A stretch of DNA of 64,000 nucleotides from assembly GCF_009720655.1 (NCBI RefSeq), contig NZ_WNKS01000003.1, positions 124,001-188,000 of the forward strand. The letters run 5' to 3'. This DNA is from Rhodoblastus acidophilus (GTDB lineage Bacteria; Pseudomonadota; Alphaproteobacteria; Rhizobiales; Beijerinckiaceae). Positions within the stretch are counted from its first letter, which is position 1, and every line of letters starts with the position of its first letter. Below the pieces are notes generated by a model that worked only from the letters and a program-made list of their open reading frames with translations, did not search any database and had not been told where the DNA came from. Made by a program: the position numbers and the translations under genes. Positions 11,611-20,791 of the stretch are shown in pieces.

Positions 11611-12728
11611 TGGAAAGCGACAATCTGATTCTGGTCGCCGCCGGCGGAACCGGCGGCCATCTGTTTCCGGCGGCGGCGCTCGCCCACGAGCTCATCGCCA
11701 AGGGCGCGCGCGTCAGGCTCGCCACCGACGACCGCGCGCAGAAATACGTGGCGGACTTCCCCGCCGAAGCGGTTCATGTCATCGCCTCGGCGACGCCGAC
11801 CGGCTCGGGGCTCGGCTCCAAATTGATGGCGCTTCTGACCCTCGCCAATGGCGTGCTCGAATCCTTCAATCTTGCCGGCGAGTTGAAACCCCGCGCCATC
11901 GTGGCGTTCGGCGGCTATCCCACGGTGCCGCCGGCGCTCGGCGCGTCGCTGCGCGGCGTGCCGCTGGTGCTGCACGAACAGAACGCGGTGATCGGCCGCG
12001 CCAACAAGTTTCTGGCAGGACGGGCAAAGCTGATCGCCTCCGGCTTTCCCACGCTCGACGGCGTTTCGCCCGGACGGGCGCAGGTCGCCTATGTCGGCAA
12101 TCCCCTGCGCCCGGCGGTGCTGGAGGCGGCGAAGTCAGCCTATCCCGGCTTCGAGGACCAAAAACTGCGGCTGCTGGTCACTGGCGGATCGCAGGGGGCG
12201 CGCGTCTTTTCCGACGTGGTCCCCGAGGCGCTCGGCCTGCTCACCGAAGCGGAGCGGGCGCGCCTCGTCGTCACCCAGCAGGCGCGCGACGAAGATCTTG
12301 CGCGCGTCAAGGAAACCTACACGCGGCTGAAGATCGCGGCCGATGTCGCGCCCTTCTTCAGCGACCTGCCCAAGCGCATCGCAGCGTCGCATCTGGTGAT
12401 CGGCCGCTCCGGCGCCTCGACCGTGTCGGAAATCGCCGCCATCGGCCGGCCGTCCATCCTCGTGCCCTTTCCGCACGCGCTGGACGCGGATCAGGCGGCC
12501 AACGCCGCCCATCTCGCCTCGACCGGCGCGGCCGACGTGGTGCGGCAGATCAATTTCACGCCCCTTGGGCTGGTGGAGCGGTTGCGGCATGCGCTCGCCC
12601 ACCCCGAAGACTTGACGAAGCGCGCGGCGGAGGCAAAAACCGCCGGCGTGACCGACGCCGCCATAAGGCTGGCTTACCTGACCCTGCACATCGCGGGGAT
12701 GATCGACTCGCCGGAGAGCCCCCAATGA
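11610..12728 (+). CDS. murG: lipid II-forming GlcNAc transferase MurG
   Basis: MurG adds GlcNAc to lipid I, forming lipid II on the cytoplasmic face of the inner membrane. The 372-residue protein has the N-terminal glycine-rich loop [14 protein letters not shown], the [12 protein letters not shown] segment, the second loop [11 protein letters not shown] and the UDP-GlcNAc-binding region ending [26 protein letters not shown] followed by DQ..NA (family positions for sugar binding). It overlaps ftsW by 1 bp and murC by 4 bp. Confidence 0.97.
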   Translation: MESDNLILVAAGGTGGHLFPAAALAHELIAKGARVRLATDDRAQKYVADFPAEAVHVIASATPTGSGLGSKLMALLTLANGVLESFNLAGELKPRAIVAFGGYPTVPPALGASLRGVPLVLHEQNAVIGRANKFLAGRAKLIASGFPTLDGVSPGRAQVAYVGNPLRPAVLEAAKSAYPGFEDQKLRLLVTGGSQGARVFSDVVPEALGLLTEAERARLVVTQQARDEDLARVKETYTRLKIAADVAPFFSDLPKRIAASHLVIGRSGASTVSEIAAIGRPSILVPFPHALDADQAANAAHLASTGAADVVRQINFTPLGLVERLRHALAHPEDLTKRAAEAKTAGVTDAAIRLAYLTLHIAGMIDSPESPQ

Positions 12729-14131
12729 AACTGCCCCGCACGCTCGGCCCGATCCATTTCGTGGGCATAGGCGGCATCGGCATGTCGGGCATCGCCGAGG
12801 TTTTGATGAACCTCGGCTATCAGGTGCAGGGCTCCGACGCCGCCGACAACGCCAACGTCAAGCGCCTCCGCGAAAAGGGCGCGAAAATCTTCATCGGCCA
12901 TGACGCCAAGAACCTCGGCGACGCCGAGGTGATCGTGGTGTCCACGGCGATCAAGCGCGACAACCCGGAGCTGTCGGCCGCCCGCGAAAAACGCCTGCCG
13001 GTGGTGCGTCGTGCCGAAATGCTCGCCGAGCTGATGCGTCTCAAGCAATGCGTGGCGGTGGCGGGCACCCATGGCAAGACCACCACGACCTCGCTGGTCG
13101 CCACCCTGCTCGACGCCGGCGACCTCGACCCCACCGTCATCAACGGCGGCATCATCAACGCCTACGGCACCAACGCCCGCATCGGCGAGGGCCAGTGGAT
13201 GGTGGTCGAAGCCGACGAAAGCGACGGCACCTTTTTGAAACTTCCGGCCGACGTCGCGGTCGTGACCAACATCGACCCCGAGCATCTCGACCATTTCAAG
13301 ACCTTCGACGCCATCAAGGAGGCGTTCCGCACTTTTGTGGAAAACCTGCCGTTCTACGGTTTTGCGGTCATGTGCCTCGACCATCCCACCGTCCAGGAAC
13401 TGGTGGGAAAAATTGAGGACCGCCGCGTCATCACCTATGGCGAGAACCCGCAGTCCGACGTGCGCCTCGAAAACATCGACCTGACCGGCGGGGTCAGCCG
13501 GTTCCAGGTGACGATCCGTGATCGCCTGCACGGTCGCGAGATCGTGCTCAAAGACCTCGTCCTGCCCATGCCCGGCCACCACAACGCGCTCAACGCCACG
13601 GCGGCCATCGCGGTCGCCTACGAGCTCGGCGTCGGCCTCGACCAGATTCAAAAAGGCCTTGCCGGCTTTGGCGGCGTCAAGCGCCGCTTCACCCGCACCG
13701 GCGACTGGAACGGGGTCGCGATTTTCGACGATTACGGCCACCACCCCGTCGAAATCGCCGCCGTGCTGCGGGCCGCGCGCGCTTCGACAAAGGCGCAGGT
13801 GATCGCCGTAGTGCAGCCGCACCGCTACACCCGCTTGCAAACCCTGTTCGACGCCTTTTCCACCTGTTTCAACGACGCCGACGTGGTGCTGGTCGCCGAT
13901 GTCTATGCCGCCGGCGAATCCCCCATCGAGGGCATTGACCGGGACCATCTGGTCGCCGCGATCAAGGCGCACGGCCACCGCCAGGCCCTGGCCTTGCCCG
14001 CGTCGGAGGCCCTGCCGAAATACATCCGTGAACTCGCCAACCCCGGCGATTACGTCGTCTTCCTCGGCGCCGGCAACATCACGCAATGGGCTTACGCCTT
14101 GCCCGGCCAATTGGCGGAGGGCGGCGCGTGA
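12725..14131 (+). CDS. murC: UDP-MurNAc:L-alanine ligase MurC
   Basis: MurC adds L-alanine to UDP-MurNAc, the first stem-peptide step. The 468-residue protein opens with the Rossmann motif [17 protein letters not shown], has the ATP loop [13 protein letters not shown] near residue 113, the [12 protein letters not shown] segment and the C-terminal [12 protein letters not shown] and QPHRYTRL motifs specific to MurC. It overlaps murG by 4 bp. Its TGA overlaps the GTG start of an amidotransferase gene, where murB would normally follow. Confidence 0.97.
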   Translation: MKLPRTLGPIHFVGIGGIGMSGIAEVLMNLGYQVQGSDAADNANVKRLREKGAKIFIGHDAKNLGDAEVIVVSTAIKRDNPELSAAREKRLPVVRRAEMLAELMRLKQCVAVAGTHGKTTTTSLVATLLDAGDLDPTVINGGIINAYGTNARIGEGQWMVVEADESDGTFLKLPADVAVVTNIDPEHLDHFKTFDAIKEAFRTFVENLPFYGFAVMCLDHPTVQELVGKIEDRRVITYGENPQSDVRLENIDLTGGVSRFQVTIRDRLHGREIVLKDLVLPMPGHHNALNATAAIAVAYELGVGLDQIQKGLAGFGGVKRRFTRTGDWNGVAIFDDYGHHPVEIAAVLRAARASTKAQVIAVVQPHRYTRLQTLFDAFSTCFNDADVVLVADVYAAGESPIEGIDRDHLVAAIKAHGHRQALALPASEALPKYIRELANPGDYVVFLGAGNITQWAYALPGQLAEGGA

Positions 14132-14826
14132 AGCGTGCGCTGGTCCTGCGTCATGTCGCCTTCGAAAACCTCGGCATTCTGGCGCGCATTCTCCCCGATT
14201 ACGGTTTTGCCTCGGTCTATCACGAAGTCGGCCTGGGTCCGCTCCCGGCTGACGAAATCCAGTCCTGCGACCTCTTGATTGTGCTCGGCGGCCCCATCGG
14301 GGTCTATGAAACCGAGGATTACCCGTTCCTGACGGAGGAAATCGCCGCCATCAGCCGCCGCCTGCTGGCGCAAAAGCCGACATTGGGCATTTGCCTCGGC
14401 GCGCAATTGATGGCGACGGCGCTGGGCGCGCCGGCCAGCCCGGGACCGGGCAAGGAGATCGGCTACGCGCCGCTCACCCTGCGCGACATCGGGGGCGAAA
14501 ATCCGCTGTCCGATCTTGAAGGCGCGCAGGTGCTGCACTGGCACGGCGACGCTTTTGGCGTGCCGCCCAATGGCGTGTCGCTGGCCTCCACCCCGCTGTG
14601 TCCGCACCAGGCTTTTGCGCTCGGCCATTACGGCCTCGCCCTGCAGTTCCATGCGGAGGTCGAGCCGGACTCGCTCGAAGCTTGGCTGATCGGCCACACC
14701 TGCGAATTGGGAAAAGTGGGGATCAAGCCCGGCGACCTGCGGCGGCAGGCGGCGGAACAGGGCGCGGCGACGGCGCAGGCCGGGGCCAAAATGTTCCGGC
14801 GCTGGCTGGACGGGATTTTTGCATGA
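14128..14826 (+). CDS. class I glutamine amidotransferase inserted between murC and murB
   Basis: The 232-residue protein is a GuaA-like triad glutamine amidotransferase. It has [13 protein letters not shown], the nucleophile elbow [11 protein letters not shown] with C89, and a [10 protein letters not shown] segment with the catalytic His and a Glu two positions on. It should hydrolyse glutamine and pass ammonia to an acceptor; the acceptor is not evident. I chose the GTG at 14128 because it overlaps the murC stop (GTGA), as the following murB ATG overlaps this gene's stop (ATGA). Such double coupling means co-expression with wall-precursor genes. A role in peptidoglycan amidation is only a guess; it belongs to a different branch from the GatD/MurT amidotransferases of Gram-positives. 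Confidence 0.85.
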   Translation: MKRALVLRHVAFENLGILARILPDYGFASVYHEVGLGPLPADEIQSCDLLIVLGGPIGVYETEDYPFLTEEIAAISRRLLAQKPTLGICLGAQLMATALGAPASPGPGKEIGYAPLTLRDIGGENPLSDLEGAQVLHWHGDAFGVPPNGVSLASTPLCPHQAFALGHYGLALQFHAEVEPDSLEAWLIGHTCELGKVGIKPGDLRRQAAEQGAATAQAGAKMFRRWLDGIFA

Positions 14827-15746
14827 CTTTTAAGGACATCACTGGCGAGCTCGCGGCGCGCATGCCGGAGTTGCGCGGCCGCTTGACCGCGAACGCCGAA
14901 ATCGCGCCCTACACTTGGTTTCGAGTGGGCGGCCCGGCGCAGGTCCTCTTTAATCCATCGGATGAAGAAGACCTCGCGTATTTTCTCAAAAACATGCCGC
15001 AAGCCATTGATGTAACGGTGATTGGTCTCGGCTCCAATCTCATCATTCGGGACGGTGGCGTTCCCGGCGTGGTGATCAGGCTTGGCGGCCGGGCGTTTGG
15101 CGAGGTCAAGGTCGAGCCAGGCCATCGCCTGCGGGTCGGCGCCTGCGTTCCGGACATGCGCGTCGCCAAGGCGGCGGCCGACGCCGGCATCGACGGCCTC
15201 GCTTTTCTGCGCGGCATTCCGGGCTGCATCGGCGGCGCCTTGCGCATGAACGCCGGCGCCCACGGAGGCGAGACCAAGGATTATTTGGTCGAAGCCCGAG
15301 GCGTCGACCGCAAGGGCGACGTGCATGTGTTCAAGGTCGAGGGCCTGCACATGACCTACCGCCACAGCGGCGCCCCCGACGACATCATCTTCACCGAAGC
15401 GCTGTTCCAGGGGCGCCCGGGCGAGCCCGCGCAGATCAATGCGGAAATGGACCGCATCACGGAAGCGCGGGAAAAGAGCCAGCCAATCCGCGAAAAGACC
15501 GGCGGCTCGACCTTCAAGAACCCGCCGGGCGAAAAGGCGTGGCAACTGGTCGACAAGGCCGGCTGTCGCGGTCTGGTGGTCGGCGACGCGCAGGTTTCGG
15601 ACCTGCACTGCAATTTTTTGATCAATCGGGGGAACGCCACCGCCGCCGACATCGAAAACCTCGGCGAGGAGGTCCGCGCCCGCGTAAAAGCCGCGACGGG
15701 CGTCGAATTGCAGTGGGAAATCAAGAGAGTAGGGATGAAGGCTTGA
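14823..15746 (+). CDS. murB: UDP-N-acetylenolpyruvoylglucosamine reductase MurB
   Basis: MurB reduces enolpyruvyl-UDP-GlcNAc to UDP-MurNAc with FAD and NADPH. The 307-residue protein shows the FAD-binding [12 protein letters not shown] and [22 protein letters not shown] segments, [16 protein letters not shown], and the substrate-site GSTFKNPPG with the catalytic Ser and the C-terminal Glu region ([10 protein letters not shown]). The ATG overlaps the amidotransferase stop by 4 bp. In related genomes ddl and ftsQAZ usually follow; here the cluster ends and an AT-richer island starts within 50 bp. Confidence 0.96.
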   Translation: MTFKDITGELAARMPELRGRLTANAEIAPYTWFRVGGPAQVLFNPSDEEDLAYFLKNMPQAIDVTVIGLGSNLIIRDGGVPGVVIRLGGRAFGEVKVEPGHRLRVGACVPDMRVAKAAADAGIDGLAFLRGIPGCIGGALRMNAGAHGGETKDYLVEARGVDRKGDVHVFKVEGLHMTYRHSGAPDDIIFTEALFQGRPGEPAQINAEMDRITEAREKSQPIREKTGGSTFKNPPGEKAWQLVDKAGCRGLVVGDAQVSDLHCNFLINRGNATAADIENLGEEVRARVKAATGVELQWEIKRVGMKA

Positions 15747-15789
15747 CGGGCGACGGTGCAGCAAGTGTACTAAAGCGGTTATCTGAAGC

Positions 15790-15818
15790 TTGACCTAGTT
15801 CGCAGCGTGGTTTATCGA
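15790..15818 (+). promoter_or_regulatory. sigma70-type promoter of the nitrilase-like island
   Basis: TTGACC (15790-15795) is followed after exactly 17 bp by TATCGA (15813-15818). This is a good -35/-10 pair in an AT-rich stretch. It lies about 100 bp before the first island gene (ATG 15922) and outside the dcw operon, so the island probably carries its own promoter. Confidence 0.55.
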
Positions 15819-15921
15819 TTTGTAACCCTGAATCACATTTCTGACATATTTCTGACCCCCTTGAGTGGAACTAAATTGTCCTGCTTCACACTTGAGTTGC
15901 GTTGTGGAGTGGGAGGGGGAG

Positions 15922-16245
15922 ATGGCCAAAAAGGCGAAGAAAATGGGCATTGCAACCAAAAATGGTCCGCTAATCGATCGCGAAATCAAGATGGACATGA
16001 TTGCCAGTCGCCATCCGCCTTTGGCGAATGCAGACAGTAAGGCAAGGTTGGAATTCTTCAAGTCGAACCCCGAATGGACCGCAAATCTCCGCGGCGCTTT
16101 GTTTCTGCGAATTAAAGATTTTTCCGCCAAGTTCCCCGACCTGACGAAGCCCGAAGGAGAGCGTGAGACCAACGAAAAGTGGAGAAAGGCGGGACACGAT
16201 AACGTTGCCGCGGAGAATGAAGCTCTTGGCCTGAAGGGGCGCTGA
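15922..16245 (+). CDS. small basic protein, first gene of the two-gene island (unrecognised)
   Basis: The 107-residue product is hydrophilic and strongly basic at the N-terminus (MAKKAKKMG). It contains Lys/Arg-rich helical stretches such as REIKMDMIASRHPP and LEFFKSNPEWTANL and has no membrane segment, signal peptide or Cys. I do not recognise the family. I chose the ATG at 15922 because it follows a GGGAGGGGGAG ribosome site; an upstream in-frame start at 15865 lacks one. The AT-richer composition and codon choice (AAT, ATT, TTG) differ from the surrounding genes, which suggests transfer. It lies 50 bp upstream of, and in the same direction as, the nitrilase-like gene. A regulator or partner is possible but not shown. 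Confidence 0.7.
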   Translation: MAKKAKKMGIATKNGPLIDREIKMDMIASRHPPLANADSKARLEFFKSNPEWTANLRGALFLRIKDFSAKFPDLTKPEGERETNEKWRKAGHDNVAAENEALGLKGR

Positions 16246-16295
16246 CGCGACGATCTGGACATTGATCAATTTGCTTCTTATACGCAGGCGGCTCC

Positions 16296-18380
16296 ATGAG
16301 CAGCGGCTACGATCCTGAAACCGTTGGTGGCGTTCTTTCGCGTCTCTTCCCTAAGGGGACGAATCCAGACTTGGCTGGTCAGGACGGGTCTATTACGCGC
16401 GCGCCACATATGCCCGCCGACGTCTTTGGTGCCGTCGCTCACATGCTTTATGTGTCTGGTGCCTATCAGTTTCTGGTGGCGAACATCTCGCCAGACAGGG
16501 AATCCGGCGCTTGTGAGACTTGCGAAGATCCGAGCGGCTGTAAAGAATGTGACAGGTGCGAATATCAGTCACCAGTATGGCACGCCTCAAGCGATGATAT
16601 GGATCGCTGGGTGAGAAGGGGGCGTCTCTGGCGGGATTGCCCTGCCAGTGCGGATGAAACTGACGAGGATAGCGTCGCTGAGTTGTGGCGACGCTTGTTG
16701 AGTTACGACTCGGAAAGCTTGGTCAAGCGCCTTCGACCCGATGAGCCGACACCGGAATGGTGGAAATGCGCGCATGCGCTGCTAGTGATTTCGGATGAAG
16801 CCAGTGCTGATATAGGGTTTGCGTCAGCTTCGCCAGAACGATCTGCCGTCGAGGATTGGGCTAGCACCGGTCCGCGCAAACTTGCGCCCGACTGGGCCAG
16901 CTTTGTGACGTCCGTCTATGAAGACCTGCTGACGAACTTCCGAGCCGTGGGCAGAGTCGGACGAAATCCGGATAAGGATCACGTTTCCAAACACGGCCCA
17001 ACCGACACGATCGCCTTTGTTCTCAACTCGGAAATCGTGCGGGTCCTTCCCAAGAATCGAACACCTGCGCTCGGGTGCTCGATGCGCACGATGAGCCACA
17101 ATTTGGCCATACTCTCGCCTCGTGGACCGACGAACGTTTACTGGCACTCAGCCATTGCGCATGGAAAAAAAGACAGTAAGCCGCTCAACATATTGATGCT
17201 GCCGTACCCCTATCAAATCAGCCCGAATTGTTTTTCGGGTACGGTGAATGGCAAAACCCATGTAACTGGCGCATCTGGCTCTCTCAACCAAGAGCGTTGG
17301 GGCCGCTTCAGCATTTTTCCTCGCTGGCTGTCGCCGAATGGCAGTTCAATTGAGTACCGGGGACCGGAAACGCGGTGGTCGACTGACGCATCGGCGGAGA
17401 ATTTCGTCTCTTTCGCCTTGGCGCTGGTGGAGGAGGCGGAGCGCGACTGCGGTGCCGTTCATGGAATTGTACTGCCAGAGTACGCTTTGGATTGGCCAAC
17501 CTATTACGACTTCGTCGCGGCGTTGAAATCTCGTAAGCCACAACTTGAATTTCTGATCTCAGGTTTGTCCGAGAACTGCGAAAGCGACCATGGCAATACT
17601 GTTATGTCGACAATATTCGCAACACCCTTAGATAGGGATGGTAAACCTTTGCGTCGTAAAGCGGTTTCGCAATCACGCAGAAAGCACCATAGATGGCGTC
17701 TTGATGGTGAGCAAATCAAAAATTATGGGCTTGCTAGCGCATTGGATCCGTTTGTTACATGGTGGGAGTATTTGGCAATTGGAACTCGAGAAATGCAGTT
17801 TAATGTATTTCGTCAAGGCTCCACTTTTACAACTATGATTTGCGAGGACTTAGCTCGTTTCGATCCCGCGCATCCATGGCTTCGCGCATTGGGACCCAAT
17901 CTTGTTTTCGTCATTCTCATGGATGGACCGCAACTGCCGACGCGTTGGCCCGGGCGATATGCGACCGTCATCGCGGATGATCCAGGATCGTCTGTTCTAA
18001 CTTTGACGTCGAGAGGCCTGATTGTTCGATCGAATATGAACCGAGAAAACAAAAACTATTCAATCGGTCTGTGGAGGGATGACACGGGGCATACGGTCGA
18101 ATTGCATTGCCCACCGCAGGACCAAGCCATCCTGTTGACGCTTTCCGGCAAGAACGCCGACGAAGTCACGCTCGATGGGCGTCCAAATTACGATGCACGT
18201 GCGTGGCGCTATCATGGTCATCGTCCAGTTCGGTTATCCTCGGAGCAAATTGCAAGGGGAGATTGGGGTTGGATATTGGGAGAACGAAGGCTTGCCGCCT
18301 CGCTGAGTTCGCCCAGCAGCCAGTCGAACTGGACTAAATGGCTCGGTGCGACCAGACTTGCCCTCAAGTCACTGACGTAG
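16296..18380 (+). CDS. large protein with nitrilase-like (C-N hydrolase) domain and N-terminal Cys cluster
   Basis: The 694-residue protein has no signal peptide or membrane helix. Residues 73-88 hold a Cys cluster (C73, C76, C82, C85, C88), a possible metal site. The region 370-570 matches the nitrilase superfamily pattern: GIVLPEYALDW with E395, a RRKHHRW segment with K463, and FTTMICEDLARFDP with C516 followed by Glu-Asp. Glu-Lys-Cys is the triad for hydrolysis or transfer at amides and nitriles. The strand after the Cys (NLVFVILMDGPQLP) also fits the fold. The triad lies far from the N-terminus, behind about 370 unrecognised residues, so this is not a standard amidase. Composition is AT-rich. 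Nitrilase-like domains are known in defence proteins (reverse transcriptase-nitrilase fusions), so a defence role is possible but unproven. Confidence 0.75.
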   Translation: MSSGYDPETVGGVLSRLFPKGTNPDLAGQDGSITRAPHMPADVFGAVAHMLYVSGAYQFLVANISPDRESGACETCEDPSGCKECDRCEYQSPVWHASSDDMDRWVRRGRLWRDCPASADETDEDSVAELWRRLLSYDSESLVKRLRPDEPTPEWWKCAHALLVISDEASADIGFASASPERSAVEDWASTGPRKLAPDWASFVTSVYEDLLTNFRAVGRVGRNPDKDHVSKHGPTDTIAFVLNSEIVRVLPKNRTPALGCSMRTMSHNLAILSPRGPTNVYWHSAIAHGKKDSKPLNILMLPYPYQISPNCFSGTVNGKTHVTGASGSLNQERWGRFSIFPRWLSPNGSSIEYRGPETRWSTDASAENFVSFALALVEEAERDCGAVHGIVLPEYALDWPTYYDFVAALKSRKPQLEFLISGLSENCESDHGNTVMSTIFATPLDRDGKPLRRKAVSQSRRKHHRWRLDGEQIKNYGLASALDPFVTWWEYLAIGTREMQFNVFRQGSTFTTMICEDLARFDPAHPWLRALGPNLVFVILMDGPQLPTRWPGRYATVIADDPGSSVLTLTSRGLIVRSNMNRENKNYSIGLWRDDTGHTVELHCPPQDQAILLTLSGKNADEVTLDGRPNYDARAWRYHGHRPVRLSSEQIARGDWGWILGERRLAASLSSPSSQSNWTKWLGATRLALKSLT

Positions 18381-18469
18381 GTTTCCGGAGATAGGGTGTA
18401 GTGCTACGAATGCCCCAGATCGCGTGCCTTGAACGTTTGAAATCATCGCGCGATTAGCGGTAATCGGGC

Positions 18470-19729
18470 TCACCCCTCGACCAAAATTGCCCTGAAATCA
18501 TTGACATTGGTGAGAGTCGGCCCGGTCACGACGCTATCTCCCAGCGACTGGAAAAACCCGTGGCCATCGTTGGCCTCCAGCGCGCCGCGCGGCGAAATCC
18601 CCAAAACTCGCGCCCGCGCCAAAGAGTCCGGCGTCAACAAAGCTCCGGCGATCTCCTCGGCGCCGTCCACCCCATCGGTGTCGCCAGCCAAAGCGTAAAC
18701 GCCCGGCATCCCCTCAAGCGCCAAACCCAAAGACAACAGAAACTCGACATTGCGCCCGCCGCGCCCCGCGCCCCGCACCGTCACCGTGGTCTCGCCGCCG
18801 GACAGCAGCACGCAGGGGGCGGCAAACGGCTGGCCCTTGGCGGCGATCTGCCGCGCCAGAGCGGCCAAAACCTTGCCAACCTCGCGCGCCTCGCCCTCAA
18901 TGCGGTCGCTGAGGATGTGCGCCGCGAACCCGGCCTCGCGCGCCAAGGACGCCGCCGCCTCCAGCGCCATTTGCGGCGCGGCGATGAACCTGACTTCGGA
19001 GCGCGCCAACCGGGGATCGCCAGGCTTGACGCTTTCGCCAGCCCCAGAGCGCAGCACGTCCAGCACGGCGGGCGGCGCTTCGATGCCATAGCGGGACAAA
19101 ACGGCAAGCGCATCGGCGCAGGTGGTGGGGTCGCCGACCGTCGGCCCGGAGGCGATGTCAATCGGGTCATCGCCGGGCACGTCGGAGATCAGCAGCGCGA
19201 CAACCCGCGCCGGGGCGCAGAGCGCGCCGAGCCGTCCGCCCTTGAGGGCGGAAAGATGCCTTCGAATGCAATTCATTTCACTGATCGTCGCGCCGCTGGC
19301 GAGCAGGGCGGCGCTTAAATGCCGCTTGTCATCGAGCGTAAGGCCGGGCAGGGGCGCCGCGAGCAGTGCGGAGCCGCCGCCCGAAATCAGCGCAATCACC
19401 AGATCGTCGGCGCTCAGCCCCTCAACCAGCCCGGCGATCTTTTGCGCGGCGGCGAGTCCGGCGGCGTCGGGCAGGGGATGCGACGCCTCGATCACCTCAA
19501 TTCTTTGGCACGCGACGCCATAGCCGAACCGCGTCACCACCGCGCCGGACAGAGGCCCGTCCCAAGAATCCTCCAGCGCGCGCGACATGGCGGCCGACGC
19601 TTTTCCCGCGCCGATGACCACGGTGCGCCCGCGCGGTTTTTCCGGCAGATGCGCCGGCAAGCACAAAGCCGGCTGCGCCGAAGCGATCGCGGCGTCAAAC
19701 ATGCGTCTTAAAAGGCTGCGCGCGTCCAT
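18470..19729 (-). CDS. gck: glycerate 2-kinase (MOFRL/TtuD family)
   Basis: The 419-residue protein phosphorylates D-glycerate to 2-phosphoglycerate, feeding glyoxylate, tartrate or serine-cycle carbon into glycolysis. It has the family elements VVIGAGKASAAM, the ALISGGGSALL loop, NCIRRHLSALKGGRL, LISDVPGDDPIDIASGPTVGDPTT and the C-terminal MOFRL-domain segments LLSGGETTVT and GRGGRNVEFLL followed by AGDTDGVDG. Its length is normal. It is transcribed divergently from hupU, and the two starts are 69 bp apart. It has no evident functional link to the hydrogenase. In methylotrophs this enzyme serves the serine cycle, but it is also widespread elsewhere. Confidence 0.93.
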   Translation of the reverse strand: MDARSLLRRMFDAAIASAQPALCLPAHLPEKPRGRTVVIGAGKASAAMSRALEDSWDGPLSGAVVTRFGYGVACQRIEVIEASHPLPDAAGLAAAQKIAGLVEGLSADDLVIALISGGGSALLAAPLPGLTLDDKRHLSAALLASGATISEMNCIRRHLSALKGGRLGALCAPARVVALLISDVPGDDPIDIASGPTVGDPTTCADALAVLSRYGIEAPPAVLDVLRSGAGESVKPGDPRLARSEVRFIAAPQMALEAAASLAREAGFAAHILSDRIEGEAREVGKVLAALARQIAAKGQPFAAPCVLLSGGETTVTVRGAGRGGRNVEFLLSLGLALEGMPGVYALAGDTDGVDGAEEIAGALLTPDSLARARVLGISPRGALEANDGHGFFQSLGDSVVTGPTLTNVNDFRAILVEG

Positions 19730-19798
19730 GGCGCATCAAAACACGGCTCGCCCTGCGAGGCCATTGAAATCCGAGGCGATTGCGGCGACAGTGCCGCG

Positions 19799-20791
19799 AT
19801 GACACAGCGAAAAACCCTGTTGTGGCTGCAAGCGGGCTCATGTGGCGGCTGCTCCATGGCGGCGCTCGAACAGGGCGGCGCCGGCCTGTTCGCCGAGCTG
19901 CAAAACTTGCGGCTGGACCTGCTCTGGCACCCGAGCGTCAGCGAGGCGACGGGCGCGGAAGTTCTGAAAATTTTGGCCGACATCGAAACCGGCGCCGTAA
20001 AACTCGACATCCTTTGCGTGGAAGGCTCGATTCTGCGCGGCCCCCATGGCACAGGCGCGTTCAACCGGCTGTCGGGAACGACCCGCACCTTGCTCGATCT
20101 CACCCGCGCGCTGGCGCAGCACGCCGAAACCTGCGTCGCCGTCGGCTCCTGCGCGGCGTTCGGCGGCATTCCCGCCGGCGATCCCGACCCAACCGACAGC
20201 TGCGGCCTGCACTACGACGGCGCCGAACCCGGCGGCGTTTTGGGTGTGGCGTGGCGGTCGCGGAGCGGGTTGCCGGTGGTGAACGTCGCCGGCTGCGCGC
20301 CGCATCCCGGCTGGATTGTCGAAACGCTGGGCGCGTTGGCTGCGGGCGACCTCAAGGCGAGTGACCTCGACGCCTTCGGCCGACCCCTGTTTTTCGCCGG
20401 CCATCTCGCCCATCACGGCTGTTCGCGCAACGAATTCTACGAGTTCAAGGCTTCCGCGCGCGTCCTTTCGGAACGTGGCTGCCTGATGGAGCATCTCGGC
20501 TGCAAGGCGACGCAGGCGATCGGCGACTGCAACCAGCGCGCCTGGAACGGCGGCGGCTCCTGCACCCATGCCGGTTTCGCCTGCATTTCCTGCACCTCGC
20601 CGGGTTTTGAAGCCGCGCGCGAAACCCATGTCACGCCGAAAATCGGCGGCATCCCCGTTGGGCTGCCGCTCGACATGCCGAAAGCCTGGTTCATGACTTT
20701 GGCCGCCCTGTCGAAATCGGCGACGCCGGCGCGGGTGCGCCAAAACGCCGAGGCCGACCGCATCCTCGTCAGTCCGAAGAGGCAAAAGTGA
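19799..20791 (+). CDS. hupU: H2-sensing regulatory hydrogenase small subunit HupU (HoxB)
   Basis: HupU is the Fe-S subunit of the cytoplasmic regulatory [NiFe]-hydrogenase HupUV, which detects H2 and signals to HupT. The 330-residue protein starts directly at LLWLQAGSCGGCSMAALEQ and lacks the twin-arginine leader of catalytic small subunits, as expected for a sensor. Cluster ligands are visible: CGGC at the start (proximal), the CAAFGGIPAGD segment, NVAGCAPHP, then GHLAHHGCSRNEFYEF, LGCKATQAIGDCNQRAWN and FACISCTSPGFE for the medial and distal clusters. The ATG overlaps no upstream gene. Its stop overlaps the hupV GTG start (GTGA). Confidence 0.95.
   Translation: MTQRKTLLWLQAGSCGGCSMAALEQGGAGLFAELQNLRLDLLWHPSVSEATGAEVLKILADIETGAVKLDILCVEGSILRGPHGTGAFNRLSGTTRTLLDLTRALAQHAETCVAVGSCAAFGGIPAGDPDPTDSCGLHYDGAEPGGVLGVAWRSRSGLPVVNVAGCAPHPGWIVETLGALAAGDLKASDLDAFGRPLFFAGHLAHHGCSRNEFYEFKASARVLSERGCLMEHLGCKATQAIGDCNQRAWNGGGSCTHAGFACISCTSPGFEAARETHVTPKIGGIPVGLPLDMPKAWFMTLAALSKSATPARVRQNAEADRILVSPKRQK

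Noticed and set aside
15747-18469. Prophage or integrative element at the nitrilase island.
   Set aside because: No integrase, no tRNA attachment site and no flanking direct repeats were found, so only a small cassette is claimed.
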